Notes under the pieces: generated by a model
Told to the model about the DNA's origin: nothing
Seen by the model: only the letters and a program-made list of their open reading frames with translations
Databases searched by the model: none
Program-made: the position numbers and the translations under genes
Origin: Puniceicoccaceae bacterium Marseille-Q1082
Lineage (GTDB): Bacteria > Verrucomicrobiota > Verrucomicrobiia > Opitutales > Intestinicryptomonadaceae
Assembly (NCBI GenBank): GCA_904424815.1
Contig: CAJGBI010000001.1
Span: 1,693,671 to 1,757,670 of the forward strand
DNA: 64,000 nucleotides
Direction of reading: 5' to 3'
Shown here: positions 18,622 to 26,689 of the stretch, piece by piece
Position numbering within the stretch: the first letter of the stretch is position 1
How the letters are laid out: each line of letters begins with the position of its first letter

Positions 18622-18801
18622 TTATACCTTGACGCTTATGACTTGGCGTCCGCGGTACATCCCGTTGGAAGGGTTGACCCTGTGGAGCATGAAGAAAGAG
18701 CCGTCAGTCTGGTCTTTTGCGACCTGCGGAAGTTTGTATTTGTTGGCCGCGCGGCGGAGGCGCGTGCGCTGCTTAGACTGTTTGCGTTTAGGTTGACCCA
18801 T
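18622..18801 (-). CDS. rpmF: 50S ribosomal protein L32
   Basis: 59 residues, start ATG at 18799-18801 and stop TAA at 18622-18624. The N-terminus MGQPKRKQSKQRTRLRRAAN is the basic L32 signature (usually M-A-V-P-K-R-K). The C-terminal NPSNGMYRGRQVISVK matches the usual L32 end region. The zinc-type cysteine pairs found in some L32 proteins are absent, so this is the C-minus form. It heads the rpmF-plsX-fabH cluster. Confidence 0.92.
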   Translation of the reverse strand: MGQPKRKQSKQRTRLRRAANKYKLPQVAKDQTDGSFFMLHRVNPSNGMYRGRQVISVKV

Positions 18802-18891
18802 TGTTTTGCCTTTTGAAATTTAATGAAAAGATAAATACGTTAGGTTCGCGGCCTGCGTTGTCAACATAATTATTTTGGCGCAAGGGCGCGG

Positions 18892-19905
18892 CTAAAACGG
18901 AAGAATTTTTCCGGCGAGCTCGTCGAAAATCTTTCGTGACTGCTCCGACACCGAAGCGGTGTGCAGCGATTTGTCTATCGGAATGCGCGCGATAACCTCC
19001 ACTCCGAGCTTCTCCGCCGCGCCGTCGGCAAAGCCCTCCCCGAAAATGTACTCCTTCGAGCCGTCGGGCATTGGCATATACGCCATGTTTTCCACCACCC
19101 CGAGAATCTTTACGCCGCTCTTCTCGAACGCCGCCGCGCCCCTCGCGGCGGTTATGGCGGCGAGCTCGTTCGGGGTCGTGACTATCGCGACTCCGGAAAT
19201 CGGGACAGTCTGCACCGCGCTCAAAACGGCGTCTCCGGTGCCCGGGGGCAGGTCGAGAACCATCGCGTCGAGCCCGCCCCACTCGACCTCGCCCGCAAAC
19301 TGCTTTATGGCGCCGGTCACCATCGGGCCGCGCCAGAGCAGCGGCTGGGAGTCGTCCACGAGCATTCCCATGGAAATCGCCTTTATGCCGTCCGTCTCGG
19401 GCGGCACAATCTTCTGATTCCCGTTTACCGTCGGGAAAACCTTTTTGCCGAGCAGAACCGTCGCGCTGGGCCCGTGGATGTCGCAGTCCATAAGCCCGAC
19501 CCTCGCCGCCCCGCCCGCCGAAAACCTGCGGGCGAAAGCGCGCGCGAGGTTTACCGCCACGGTGCTCTTGCCGACCCCCCCTTTTCCGGAGGCTACAGCC
19601 ACCGTAAACTTCACGCCCGCGAGCCCCTCCGGAACGCTTTCGGCGCGGACGGAAACTTTTTTCGACGGATCTTCCGAAAGCAGCTTCACGTCGAATTCCG
19701 CACCTGGAAATTTTTCGGAGAGCATCCGCGAAGCGTCTTCGAGAACCTTTTTCGCCGAGTCCTCCGCCCCGCCCGTAAAGATTCTGACCTCCGCGCGGCC
19801 GTCGCCGGCCTTGACGTATTTTACCATTCCAAAGGACACTATGTCCCGGGAATACGGCGGATATTTCACGCCCCGCAGGGCGTCCAAGATGTCTTCCTTA
19901 GTCAT
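18892..19905 (-). CDS. mrp: Mrp/ApbC-family iron-sulfur cluster carrier ATPase
   Basis: 337 residues. An N-terminal DUF59/MIP18-like domain (1-85, MTKEDILDALRGVKYPP) precedes a P-loop NTPase. The deviant Walker A is SGKGGVGKST (106-115), with DCDIHGPS, LLWRGPMVTGAIKQF, DLPPGTGDA and TTPNELA as in Mrp/NBP35 proteins. These proteins carry Fe-S clusters to apoproteins. The usual CxxC after ENMxY is missing: the sequence reads ENMAYMPMPDGSKEYIFGEG, so cluster binding must differ or be lost. The ATG overlaps the ruvA stop (ATGA, 19902-19905), which fixes this start. Confidence 0.9.
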   Translation of the reverse strand: MTKEDILDALRGVKYPPYSRDIVSFGMVKYVKAGDGRAEVRIFTGGAEDSAKKVLEDASRMLSEKFPGAEFDVKLLSEDPSKKVSVRAESVPEGLAGVKFTVAVASGKGGVGKSTVAVNLARAFARRFSAGGAARVGLMDCDIHGPSATVLLGKKVFPTVNGNQKIVPPETDGIKAISMGMLVDDSQPLLWRGPMVTGAIKQFAGEVEWGGLDAMVLDLPPGTGDAVLSAVQTVPISGVAIVTTPNELAAITAARGAAAFEKSGVKILGVVENMAYMPMPDGSKEYIFGEGFADGAAEKLGVEVIARIPIDKSLHTASVSEQSRKIFDELAGKILPF

Positions 19906-20501
19906 TTCGATGATAGTGAAAGCCTGATCAGCTCTTCGGCGTTCGCGTCGGCGCCGAGCTTTGAGACGGCGGCCCGCACCGCCTTGTCGGCGTCGGCGGG
20001 CTTCACCCCGAGCGCAACGAGGGCCGCGAGGGCGTCGGAAACGTTTGCGGGGTTGGACGCGCCCTGCGGAAGCGCGGAAGCCCCTCCGGACGCCGGCGCG
20101 CCGAACGCGCCGCGCAGCTCGAGCACGAGCCTCTCCGCCGTCTTGCGACCGATTCCCGGGCACTTGGATAGCAGCGACACGTCGCCCGCCATAATCGCGC
20201 TTTTAAGGGAGTCTGCCGACATGCGGCTGAGCATGTTCAGGGCGATTTTCGGGCCTATTCCGGAAACTTTCTCGACGAGCGCGGCAAAGAAGTCCCTGTC
20301 GCCCTCTGTCGCGAAACCGTAGAGGGTATGGGAGTCTTCGCGGTATACGGCGAGCGTGTGCAGGAAGACTTCCGCCCCGATTTTCGGGAGGCGTTCCGCC
20401 GTAGTGAGCGGTATGCTCACCCCGTAGAACACGCCGTTTACGTCCACAACGGCGCCGAGCGGAGAGCTTTTGGCGAGTTTTCCTCTTAGGGCTACGATCA
20501 T
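19902..20501 (-). CDS. ruvA: Holliday junction DNA helicase subunit RuvA
   Basis: 199 residues. Tetrameric DNA-binding subunit of RuvAB that holds Holliday junctions. Domain I (OB fold, MIVALRGKL, VDVNGVFYGV), domain II with two helix-hairpin-helix motifs (LVEKVSGIGPKIALNML; LLSKCPGIGRKTAERLVLEL) and the C-terminal UBA-like domain III (ALAALVALGVKPADADKAV) are all in the right order and length. ruvB and ruvC are not in the window. Overlaps mrp by four bases. Confidence 0.96.
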   Translation of the reverse strand: MIVALRGKLAKSSPLGAVVDVNGVFYGVSIPLTTAERLPKIGAEVFLHTLAVYREDSHTLYGFATEGDRDFFAALVEKVSGIGPKIALNMLSRMSADSLKSAIMAGDVSLLSKCPGIGRKTAERLVLELRGAFGAPASGGASALPQGASNPANVSDALAALVALGVKPADADKAVRAAVSKLGADANAEELIRLSLSSK

Positions 20502-20562
20502 GGTTCAAAAATTTGTCCGAACATATAATCGCGAAACCGGATTTTTGACAAGATATTAAAAG

Positions 20563-20594
20563 CAAAAAAAGCGCGGGGGTAAACCCCCGCGCGC
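20563..20594 (-). terminator. Rho-independent terminator, possibly bidirectional
   Basis: Nine GC base pairs (GCGCGGGGG at 20571-20579 with CCCCCGCGC at 20584-20592) around a TAAA loop. A run of seven A on the left becomes a U tract on the minus strand, and the plus side is also T-rich. It lies upstream of ruvA, so it should end a short minus-strand transcript coming from 20.6-20.74 kb. Confidence 0.75.
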
Positions 20595-20596
20595 TT

Positions 20597-20665
20597 TCAT
20601 TTTTTGCGCAGGCTTTCATTCGCCCCGAGGGAAATTAGCTTGATTATGGCGGAAGCCCGGCCCAT
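20597..20665 (-). CDS. Possible 22-residue small protein between galK and ruvA
   Basis: ATG at 20663-20665, stop TGA at 20597-20599: 22 codons reading MGRASAIIKLISLGANES, then LRKK, amphipathic and basic at the end. The stop is directly followed by a strong terminator (20563-20594), which has no other obvious upstream gene on this strand. It may instead be an untranslated small RNA or a leader peptide. I do not recognise the sequence, and no ribosome-binding site is clear. Confidence 0.3.
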   Translation of the reverse strand: MGRASAIIKLISLGANESLRKK

Positions 20666-20688
20666 GCTGTATCCGCAAAATGGAATTA

Positions 20689-20720
20689 CGCGCGCGGATG
20701 CGGATTTTCGGACGCGCGCG
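20689..20720. other. GC hairpin in the galK leader
   Basis: Two CGCGCGCG arms (20689-20696 and 20713-20720) are separated by 16 bases, shortly upstream of the galK ATG. It could fold in the galK mRNA leader or be an operator-like palindrome; no regulator gene is adjacent. Confidence 0.35.
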
Positions 20721-20740
20721 GCAACACGGACGCAACAAAA

Positions 20741-21892
20741 ATGAAATCAACCCTCGCTTCCTACTTTGAAAAAACGTACGGCCGCCCGGCCGAGGCGTTC
20801 GCCCAGGCCCCGGGCAGAATCGAATTCATCGGCAACCACACCGACTACAACGGCGGGTTGACGATGGGGGTCGCCATCGACAAAATCGTCATGGCCGCCC
20901 TCGCCAGGCGCGACGACAAAAAACTCTGCTTTGCGAGCATCAAGACCGGCGAAAAAGTGCTCGTTGACATGGACGACCTGCAAAAGCGCGACAGGGAGCA
21001 CAACTGGGTCAACTATCCGCTCGGGGTCTTCAAATACCTTCTGGAAGCCGGAATGACCGCCGACTGCGGATTCGACATGCTCGACATGAGCAGCGTGCCT
21101 CCGGGCGCGGGGCTGAGCTCGTCCGCGGCGATAGAGCTTTCGAGCGGGTACGCGATGGCCTCCCTCTACGGCTTCGACATCGACAGAAAATCCCTCGTGC
21201 GCATAGGCCGCCAGAGCGAAAACCTCTTTGTGGGAATGCCCTGCGGCATTCTCGACCAGGGCGTGTCGGGCTACGGCAAGGCTGATTCGCTCGTGTACAT
21301 AGATTGCCTCACGGAAGACTTCTCCAACTTCCCCCTGCCGCACAAATGCCGCTTCTGGCTCTTCAATTCCACCAAAAAGCACGCGCTCGTCGACGGCCTT
21401 TACGCCGAGAGGCACGCCGAGTGCATGGAGGCCGCGCGCGTGCTCTCGGAGGGCGGAAAGATGCGCCTGCTCCGCCACTTTACAATGTCCGACCTCGACG
21501 CCGCAAAAGAAAAGCTTTCGCAAAAGGTCTACAACCGCGCCCGCCACGTCATCGAGGAAAACGCGCGCGTTTTGAAGGCCAAAGAGCTGCTCGAACGCGG
21601 CGACATCGCGGGCGTCGGCAGGCTGTTGAACGCCTCGCACGAGAGCTCCAAGACGCTCTTTGAAAATTCGTGCGAAGAGCTCGACTACCTCGTGGACACG
21701 GTCTCGGGCGTCGAGGGCGTCTACGGGGCGCGCCTTACGGGCGGCGGGTTCGGCGGCGCTGTAATGGCGTTTACCGACGACACTTTCAGCCAGACGCAGG
21801 CGAACGAGGTAGCCCAAATATACGAAAAGAAATTCGGGAAGAAGCCGATGATTTTCGCGTGCGCGTCGGGCGACGGCGCCAAGACCGTATAG
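20741..21892 (+). CDS. galK: Galactokinase
   Basis: 383 residues. Phosphorylates alpha-D-galactose at C1 (Leloir pathway). GHMP-kinase features in order: galactokinase signature GRIEFIGNHTDYNGG (about 26-40), ATP motif PPGAGLSSSAA (about 122-132) and the C-terminal LTGGGFGGAV. The usual GEHTDY reads GNHTDY here. First gene of a plus-strand run with galE 27 bases downstream and a UDP-sugar pyrophosphorylase after it, so galactose is likely taken to UDP-glucose. Confidence 0.95.
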   Translation: MKSTLASYFEKTYGRPAEAFAQAPGRIEFIGNHTDYNGGLTMGVAIDKIVMAALARRDDKKLCFASIKTGEKVLVDMDDLQKRDREHNWVNYPLGVFKYLLEAGMTADCGFDMLDMSSVPPGAGLSSSAAIELSSGYAMASLYGFDIDRKSLVRIGRQSENLFVGMPCGILDQGVSGYGKADSLVYIDCLTEDFSNFPLPHKCRFWLFNSTKKHALVDGLYAERHAECMEAARVLSEGGKMRLLRHFTMSDLDAAKEKLSQKVYNRARHVIEENARVLKAKELLERGDIAGVGRLLNASHESSKTLFENSCEELDYLVDTVSGVEGVYGARLTGGGFGGAVMAFTDDTFSQTQANEVAQIYEKKFGKKPMIFACASGDGAKTV

Positions 21893-21919
21893 TATAGAAA
21901 TTTTCAACCGGAAAAAATT

Positions 21920-22912
21920 ATGAACGTACTCGTCATAGGAGGCGCGGGCTACATAGGCAGCCACTGCGTAAGACAGCTAATCGAAGCCGGCCACAGGCCG
22001 GTTGTGCTCGACAATCTCGTGTACGGCCACAGGGCCGCGCTCGGGGAGGGCGTAAAATTCTACAAGGGCAACCTTGAAGACAAGGAGACGGTCGGAAAAA
22101 TTCTCGACGCCGAGAAGATCGACATCGTAATGCACTTTGCGGCCTTCATCAACGTCGGGGAATCGGTGCAAAACCCCATAAAGTACTACCGCAACAACCT
22201 CTCGGGGGTCGTGAACCTCATCGAGACTATGATCGAGCGCGGCGTCAAGAAGTTCGTGTTCTCGTCGACCTGCGCCACCTACGGCGTGCCGAAAAAGCTG
22301 CCCCTGACGGAAGACCACCCGCAGCTGCCGATAAACCCCTACGGGCAGACGAAGCTCGACGTCGAAAACTTTTTGAAAGCGTGCGCGCGCGCATACGGGC
22401 TGAGCTTCGTGGCGCTCAGGTATTTCAACGCCTCCGGAGCCGCCGAGGACGGAACCATAGGCGAAGACCACACCCCCGAAACTCACCTCATACCGCTTAC
22501 GATATTCGCCGCGATGGGCAAGAGGCCCTCGATAAACGTGTTCGGGCAGGACTACAACACGCCCGACGGCACCTGCCTGCGCGACTATATCCACGTCGAC
22601 GACCTCTGCCGCGCGCACATCGCCGCCTTTAAAAACCTCGAAATCCCCTCAACGGGCTCTTTCTACAACCTCGGAACGGGAACTCCCAACTCCGTCAACG
22701 AAATCATCAGGGGCGTCGAGGAGGTGACCGGCCTGAAAGTTCCGGTCGTCTACGGCCCGCGCCGCGAGGGGGATCCCGACGCGCTCTACGCAAACTCGGA
22801 AAAGGCGAAGACCGAGCTCGCCTGGAAAATCAAGTTCACCGACGTGCGCGAAATAATCGAGACGGCGTGGAGATGGCACAAGAACAACCCGAACGGCTTC
22901 CCCAAGGAATAA
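21920..22912 (+). CDS. galE: UDP-glucose 4-epimerase
   Basis: 330 residues, extended short-chain dehydrogenase family. NAD-binding GGAGYIG (7-13), catalytic Ser/Thr in FSSTCATYG (115-117) and the YxxxK pair Y141/K145 (YGQTK). Substrate-binding RYFNASGA and HVDDLCRAH are present. Interconverts UDP-galactose and UDP-glucose. Middle gene of the galactose operon; four bases separate it from the pyrophosphorylase gene. Confidence 0.96.
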   Translation: MNVLVIGGAGYIGSHCVRQLIEAGHRPVVLDNLVYGHRAALGEGVKFYKGNLEDKETVGKILDAEKIDIVMHFAAFINVGESVQNPIKYYRNNLSGVVNLIETMIERGVKKFVFSSTCATYGVPKKLPLTEDHPQLPINPYGQTKLDVENFLKACARAYGLSFVALRYFNASGAAEDGTIGEDHTPETHLIPLTIFAAMGKRPSINVFGQDYNTPDGTCLRDYIHVDDLCRAHIAAFKNLEIPSTGSFYNLGTGTPNSVNEIIRGVEEVTGLKVPVVYGPRREGDPDALYANSEKAKTELAWKIKFTDVREIIETAWRWHKNNPNGFPKE

Positions 22913-22916
22913 CTTT

Positions 22917-24338
22917 ATGACAATTCGGGAAAAATTCGAAGCCGCCGGACAGGGCGGCGTGTTCAGGTTTTTCGACTCGCTCGACGACGGCGCCAAAAAC
23001 GCGCTGCTCGGGCAGCTCGAACAGGTCGACCTCGACGAACTCGGCTCGCTTTTGAAGGAGCTCGTGTTCAAGACGGCTCCGGCGGAGGCGGGAATCGACT
23101 TTTCCAAGCTCTCGCCCGCGCCGTTCAAGCCGCTGCCGGCTGACAAGGCCTCCGACCCCGAGTGGGCGGAAGCCAAAAAAATCGGCGAGGACGCCATACG
23201 CTCGGGCAGGCTCGCGGCGTTCGTAGTCGCGGGCGGACAGGGCACGAGGCTCGGATTCAACGCGCCCAAGGGCCTCTACAAAGTCTCTCCCGTAAAGCAA
23301 AAGAGCCTCTTTCAAATCTTCGCAGAAAAAATCCTCTCGGCGCAGCGCAAATACGGGGTGTCCATCCCGTGGCTCGTGATGACAAGCCATATAAACGACG
23401 CCGCAACCCGCGCGTTCTTCGAGGAAAACGCCTTCTTCGGGCTCGGCAAAAACGACGTTATCTTCTTCAAGCAGGGGCTCATGCCCGCCGTTGACGCCAA
23501 CGGCAAAATAATCCTCGAGCAAAAGGGCAAAATCGCCATGACCCCCGACGGGCACGGCGGATGCCTGCGCGGAATGTGCCGAAGCGGGGCGGCGGAAGAG
23601 CTCAAAAAGCGCGGAATCGACTGCATCAGCTACTTCCAGGTCGACAACCCGCTCGTCAACATCATCGACCCGTACTTCCTCGGATTCCACATAAAAAGCG
23701 GCTCGGAAATGTCGTCCAAGATGATTCCCAAAGCCTACGCGCTCGAAAAGGTCGGGCACTTCTGCGAGCTCGGCGGCAAAATGCGCGTCGTGGAATATTC
23801 CGACCTGCCGAAGGAGTACCAGGAGCGGCTCGACAAAAACGGGCAGCTCGAATTCCGCGCCGGAAGCGTTGCCATACATATCCTCGACCGCGCCTTCGTC
23901 GAAAGGCTCGGCGGTTCGGGAGACGGCGCAAAGCTGCCCTTCCACCGCGCGGACAAGAAAATCCCCTGCGTCGACGCAGACGGCAACCAGACAAAGCCCG
24001 AAAAGCCGAACGGGATAAAATTTGAGATGTTCGTGTTCGACGCCCTGCCGATGGCGAAAAACCCCGTGATAATCGAGGGCGCGCGCGGCGACGAATTTTC
24101 GCCCGTCAAAAACGCCGAAGGCGTGGACTCTCCGCTGACCTGCAAAAACGACCAGAAAAAACAGGCGGCGCGCTGGCTGAAAGCAGCCGGCGAGAACGTC
24201 CCGACCTCCCCCGACGGCGCGCCCGAAATCGACTTGGAAATATCGCCGCTCTTCGCCTCAAACGAAGAGGATTTCGTCGCCAAGTGGAGGGCGCTTGAAA
24301 ATAAGCCCGAGATAAAAAACGGGCTCTATCTGGAATAG
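22917..24338 (+). CDS. UDP-sugar pyrophosphorylase, UAP1/UDPGP family
   Basis: 473 residues. Transfers UMP from UTP to a sugar 1-phosphate. The nucleotide-binding motif AGGQGTRLGFNAPKG (105-119) and the GHGG-containing PDGHGGCLRGM, YFQVDNPL and FEMFVFDALP segments mark the eukaryote-like UDPGP/UAP1 family rather than bacterial GalU. The position after galK and galE suggests UDP-glucose or UDP-galactose synthesis. UDP-GlcNAc or UDP-GalNAc activity is equally possible, because family members differ by few residues. Confidence 0.88.
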   Translation: MTIREKFEAAGQGGVFRFFDSLDDGAKNALLGQLEQVDLDELGSLLKELVFKTAPAEAGIDFSKLSPAPFKPLPADKASDPEWAEAKKIGEDAIRSGRLAAFVVAGGQGTRLGFNAPKGLYKVSPVKQKSLFQIFAEKILSAQRKYGVSIPWLVMTSHINDAATRAFFEENAFFGLGKNDVIFFKQGLMPAVDANGKIILEQKGKIAMTPDGHGGCLRGMCRSGAAEELKKRGIDCISYFQVDNPLVNIIDPYFLGFHIKSGSEMSSKMIPKAYALEKVGHFCELGGKMRVVEYSDLPKEYQERLDKNGQLEFRAGSVAIHILDRAFVERLGGSGDGAKLPFHRADKKIPCVDADGNQTKPEKPNGIKFEMFVFDALPMAKNPVIIEGARGDEFSPVKNAEGVDSPLTCKNDQKKQAARWLKAAGENVPTSPDGAPEIDLEISPLFASNEEDFVAKWRALENKPEIKNGLYLE

Positions 24339-24443
24339 CGTTTTGAAAACCCGGGCGGAGGGCGGAACCCGACCGCCGCCCGAAGCCGGAGCGCGCGCCG
24401 CCGCGTTTTGCAGGACAAAATAGGCGGCGCGCCGGAATACGAC

Positions 24444-24824
24444 GTGAAAATAGACCACATAGCGATTTGGGCGGATGATTTGGAACTCCTGCGCGAATTT
24501 TACGAAAAATATTTCGGATTCGCAAGCGGGGGCAAATACGAAAATCCAAAGAAGAATTTTTCCTCCTATTTTCTCTCGCTCGGAGACGGCGCGCGCATTG
24601 AACTTATGGCCGGCGGCCCCGCAAAATCCGCCGGAGGCGAAAGCGCGGCGGGGCTCGCGCACTTCGCAATATCCGCAGGCGGGAAGGAAAACGTGGACGC
24701 TCTCACAGAAAGGCTCAGGAGGGACGGATACCGCATACTGGGCGAACCTCGCACGACCGGCGACGGATATTACGAGAGCGCCGTTTCCGACCCGGAGGGA
24801 AACCGCGTGGAAATCACTGCGTAG
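24444..24824 (+). CDS. VOC-family (glyoxalase I-like) protein
   Basis: 126 residues from the GTG at 24444. A TTG 36 bases upstream is an alternative, but the GTG gives the family's typical start (KIDHIAIWADDLELLREFYEKYFGF). Two beta-alpha-beta-beta-beta units are visible, with candidate metal ligands His5, Glu in RIELMAG, His in LAHFAIS and the terminal Glu in NRVEITA. Possible roles include glyoxalase or fosfomycin/dioxygenase-like chemistry; substrate unknown. A strong terminator follows. Confidence 0.8.
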   Translation: MKIDHIAIWADDLELLREFYEKYFGFASGGKYENPKKNFSSYFLSLGDGARIELMAGGPAKSAGGESAAGLAHFAISAGGKENVDALTERLRRDGYRILGEPRTTGDGYYESAVSDPEGNRVEITA

Positions 24825-24850
24825 CGGGGCAAAATCCGCGCCGCTAAAAC

Positions 24851-24883
24851 AAAAGGAGGCTGCCGGACGGCAGCCTCCTTTTT
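24851..24883 (+). terminator. Rho-independent terminator after the galactose operon/VOC gene
   Basis: Fourteen-base-pair stem (AAAAGGAGGCTGCC with GGCAGCCTCCTTTT) and GGAC loop, followed by TTTATTT. An A-rich left side means it may also serve the convergent minus-strand gene ending at 24964. Confidence 0.9.
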
Positions 24884-24963
24884 ATTTCGCGCACCGCGGG
24901 GCGGGATTCAGCCGGCGCCCCTTTGCGCCGCCTGCGGCCATGCCGCGGACTGCCGCGCCCGGG

Positions 24964-26517
24964 CTATTTTTCGGCTTCCGCTTTCGGCGCGTCCTCGAGG
25001 TGAAGCACGAGCCCCTCGTTTATGAGGTCGTTGGAGAGCAGGCGTATCTTGTCGTCGAGAACCCTCACGCGCGGCTTTATTTTTGCGGCCCTGTCGCGCT
25101 CGCGCAAATCCATTAGCTCGCGGAAGAGCCCGTCGGTCGCGTACACAGCCTTGACTCTCTTTCCCTTCGGAAGGCGCGCCTCGGCCTTCGGGGAGAGGAA
25201 AACCAAAAACATTTTGTCGTCGCGCGGGTGCTTGCCCCAGACGCAGTCCTCGCCCATGTGGGCGGTCGGGCTGTCGTACGATTTTTTCTCGGCGTCCCAC
25301 TTGCGCTCCGAAACGGGGGTGTTGTTGAGGTTTTCCCATGTGGGAACCGCCTTGAACAGTTTCAGGCGCGCGGGGATTTCGCGCATATGTCTGTAATTGG
25401 GAGAATTTACCGTTCCCCCCGCCCTGCCGTACCACGCCGTCCACGATCCGTTTGTAGCCGCCGCGACGGATTCGGCGAGCATTCTGCCGGTGTCGGAAAT
25501 GTTGGGGGTTGAGGAGCCCACATGCGCGCGGTCGTATCCGCCCTCCAAAATTCGCTTGTCGGCAACGAAGGCGTCCCCGTCGCCCTCCTGCCAGAGGAAA
25601 TCGAACCTGTATCCCTCCATTCCGCGGGACTTCATCTTTTCGGCGAGCTCCGGAGTTATGCGCCTTATCCAGCCCTCGTACAATTTATAGGGCTCCGACA
25701 TCATCTTGACGTCCGGGTTTATCTTCGCGCCCTCGCGCCTTAGCTTGTCGTAAAAGGCGAGCTTTCCCTCCGAATACGTCTCGTATTCGTGCGTGCGGCC
25801 CTTGAAGGGAATGCTGCTGTCCTTGCCCGTCCAGTGCGCGAGCGTCACCTCCCTGCCCTGCGCCTTGTGGATGTCTTTGACATGCGGCTTGGGCGGCAGG
25901 CGGAAATTGCCGCTCGGGTGCGGGACGTCCCATGTAAACCCCGCGAATTTAAAGTCCGGATTCTTCTTCTCGATGCCCTTTATGCGCTTTACGAGCCTGC
26001 CGACGACGTCGTCTATGACCGCCTGCTGCTGGAAGTCGAGAGTAAGCGAGCGCGTGTTCGGCGGAACGAACCACGAGGACGCCATGTTGTGCGGGAACTC
26101 CTTGTCGTGGTATATCACGACATAGTGCGACTGTATGTCGTCTATCTCCGACTGCGAATATTTTTTGCCGTAGTCGAGCATCCTGCGGCGCGCGCCGAAC
26201 TCGGGATCCTCTATGAAGAACTTCATGCCCTTTGCCTGCGGCAGGTTTTCCATGCCCTTGCGGTATACGACGTGAGTATGCCCCATCTGCCGCGCGTAGT
26301 CGAGCAAGTCCGCGTTGGAATCCGCCGACCAGCACATGCCGAAAAAGTTGCGGTAGTCGGACAATGCGTACTTGGGGGATTCGGCCGGCGCCGCGGCCTC
26401 CTTTTGCGGAACGGGCTTTTCGGGCGCCCCCTCCCCGCCGGCAAAGGCGCAGCCCGCGGCGGAAATGCAGGCCGCTGCGGAAATTCCCGTTAAAACGCTA
26501 TAATTAAAACTTATCAT
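24964..26517 (-). CDS. Secreted protein of unknown family, possible TIM-barrel-like glycan enzyme
   Basis: 517 residues from the ATG at 26515-26517. An N-terminal hydrophobic signal ends in SAAGCAFAGG; the Cys could be a weak lipobox (the -3 position is Ala). After an acidic, Pro-rich linker the body has recurring (b/a)-like segments: NFFGMCWSADSNADLLDYAR, HTHVVYRKGMENL, FKFAGFTWDVPHP and EGYRFDFLWQEGDGD. WDVPHP and FDFLWQEGDGD would suit active-site loops of a barrel hydrolase, but I cannot assign a known family. It is transcribed away from the phage-like cassette. Confidence 0.6.
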   Translation of the reverse strand: MISFNYSVLTGISAAACISAAGCAFAGGEGAPEKPVPQKEAAAPAESPKYALSDYRNFFGMCWSADSNADLLDYARQMGHTHVVYRKGMENLPQAKGMKFFIEDPEFGARRRMLDYGKKYSQSEIDDIQSHYVVIYHDKEFPHNMASSWFVPPNTRSLTLDFQQQAVIDDVVGRLVKRIKGIEKKNPDFKFAGFTWDVPHPSGNFRLPPKPHVKDIHKAQGREVTLAHWTGKDSSIPFKGRTHEYETYSEGKLAFYDKLRREGAKINPDVKMMSEPYKLYEGWIRRITPELAEKMKSRGMEGYRFDFLWQEGDGDAFVADKRILEGGYDRAHVGSSTPNISDTGRMLAESVAAATNGSWTAWYGRAGGTVNSPNYRHMREIPARLKLFKAVPTWENLNNTPVSERKWDAEKKSYDSPTAHMGEDCVWGKHPRDDKMFLVFLSPKAEARLPKGKRVKAVYATDGLFRELMDLRERDRAAKIKPRVRVLDDKIRLLSNDLINEGLVLHLEDAPKAEAEK

Positions 26518-26689
26518 GGCACGCGATTTTAAAGCCCCCGCGAGGACTTTCAACAAAAATGCGGCGGCGAAAAGTTTGACAGTTAAAATCCCCGAGCCCG
26601 CCCTCCTCAAAAACTTCAAAAATTTTCGGCGAATCCAAAACTCCCAAAGTAAATTTGCGCGGAACCCCAAAATGCGATATTGTGCGCCT

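Noticed and set aside
20747-21964. 405-residue minus-strand frame antisense to galK
   Set aside because: It lies wholly opposite a well supported galactokinase; its Val/Glu/His-rich composition is typical of an antisense shadow.
26576-26604. TTGACA at 26576 as the -35 of a promoter for the portal gene
   Set aside because: At a spacing of 16 to 18 bases there is no sequence resembling TATAAT, so it is not a supportable sigma-70 promoter.
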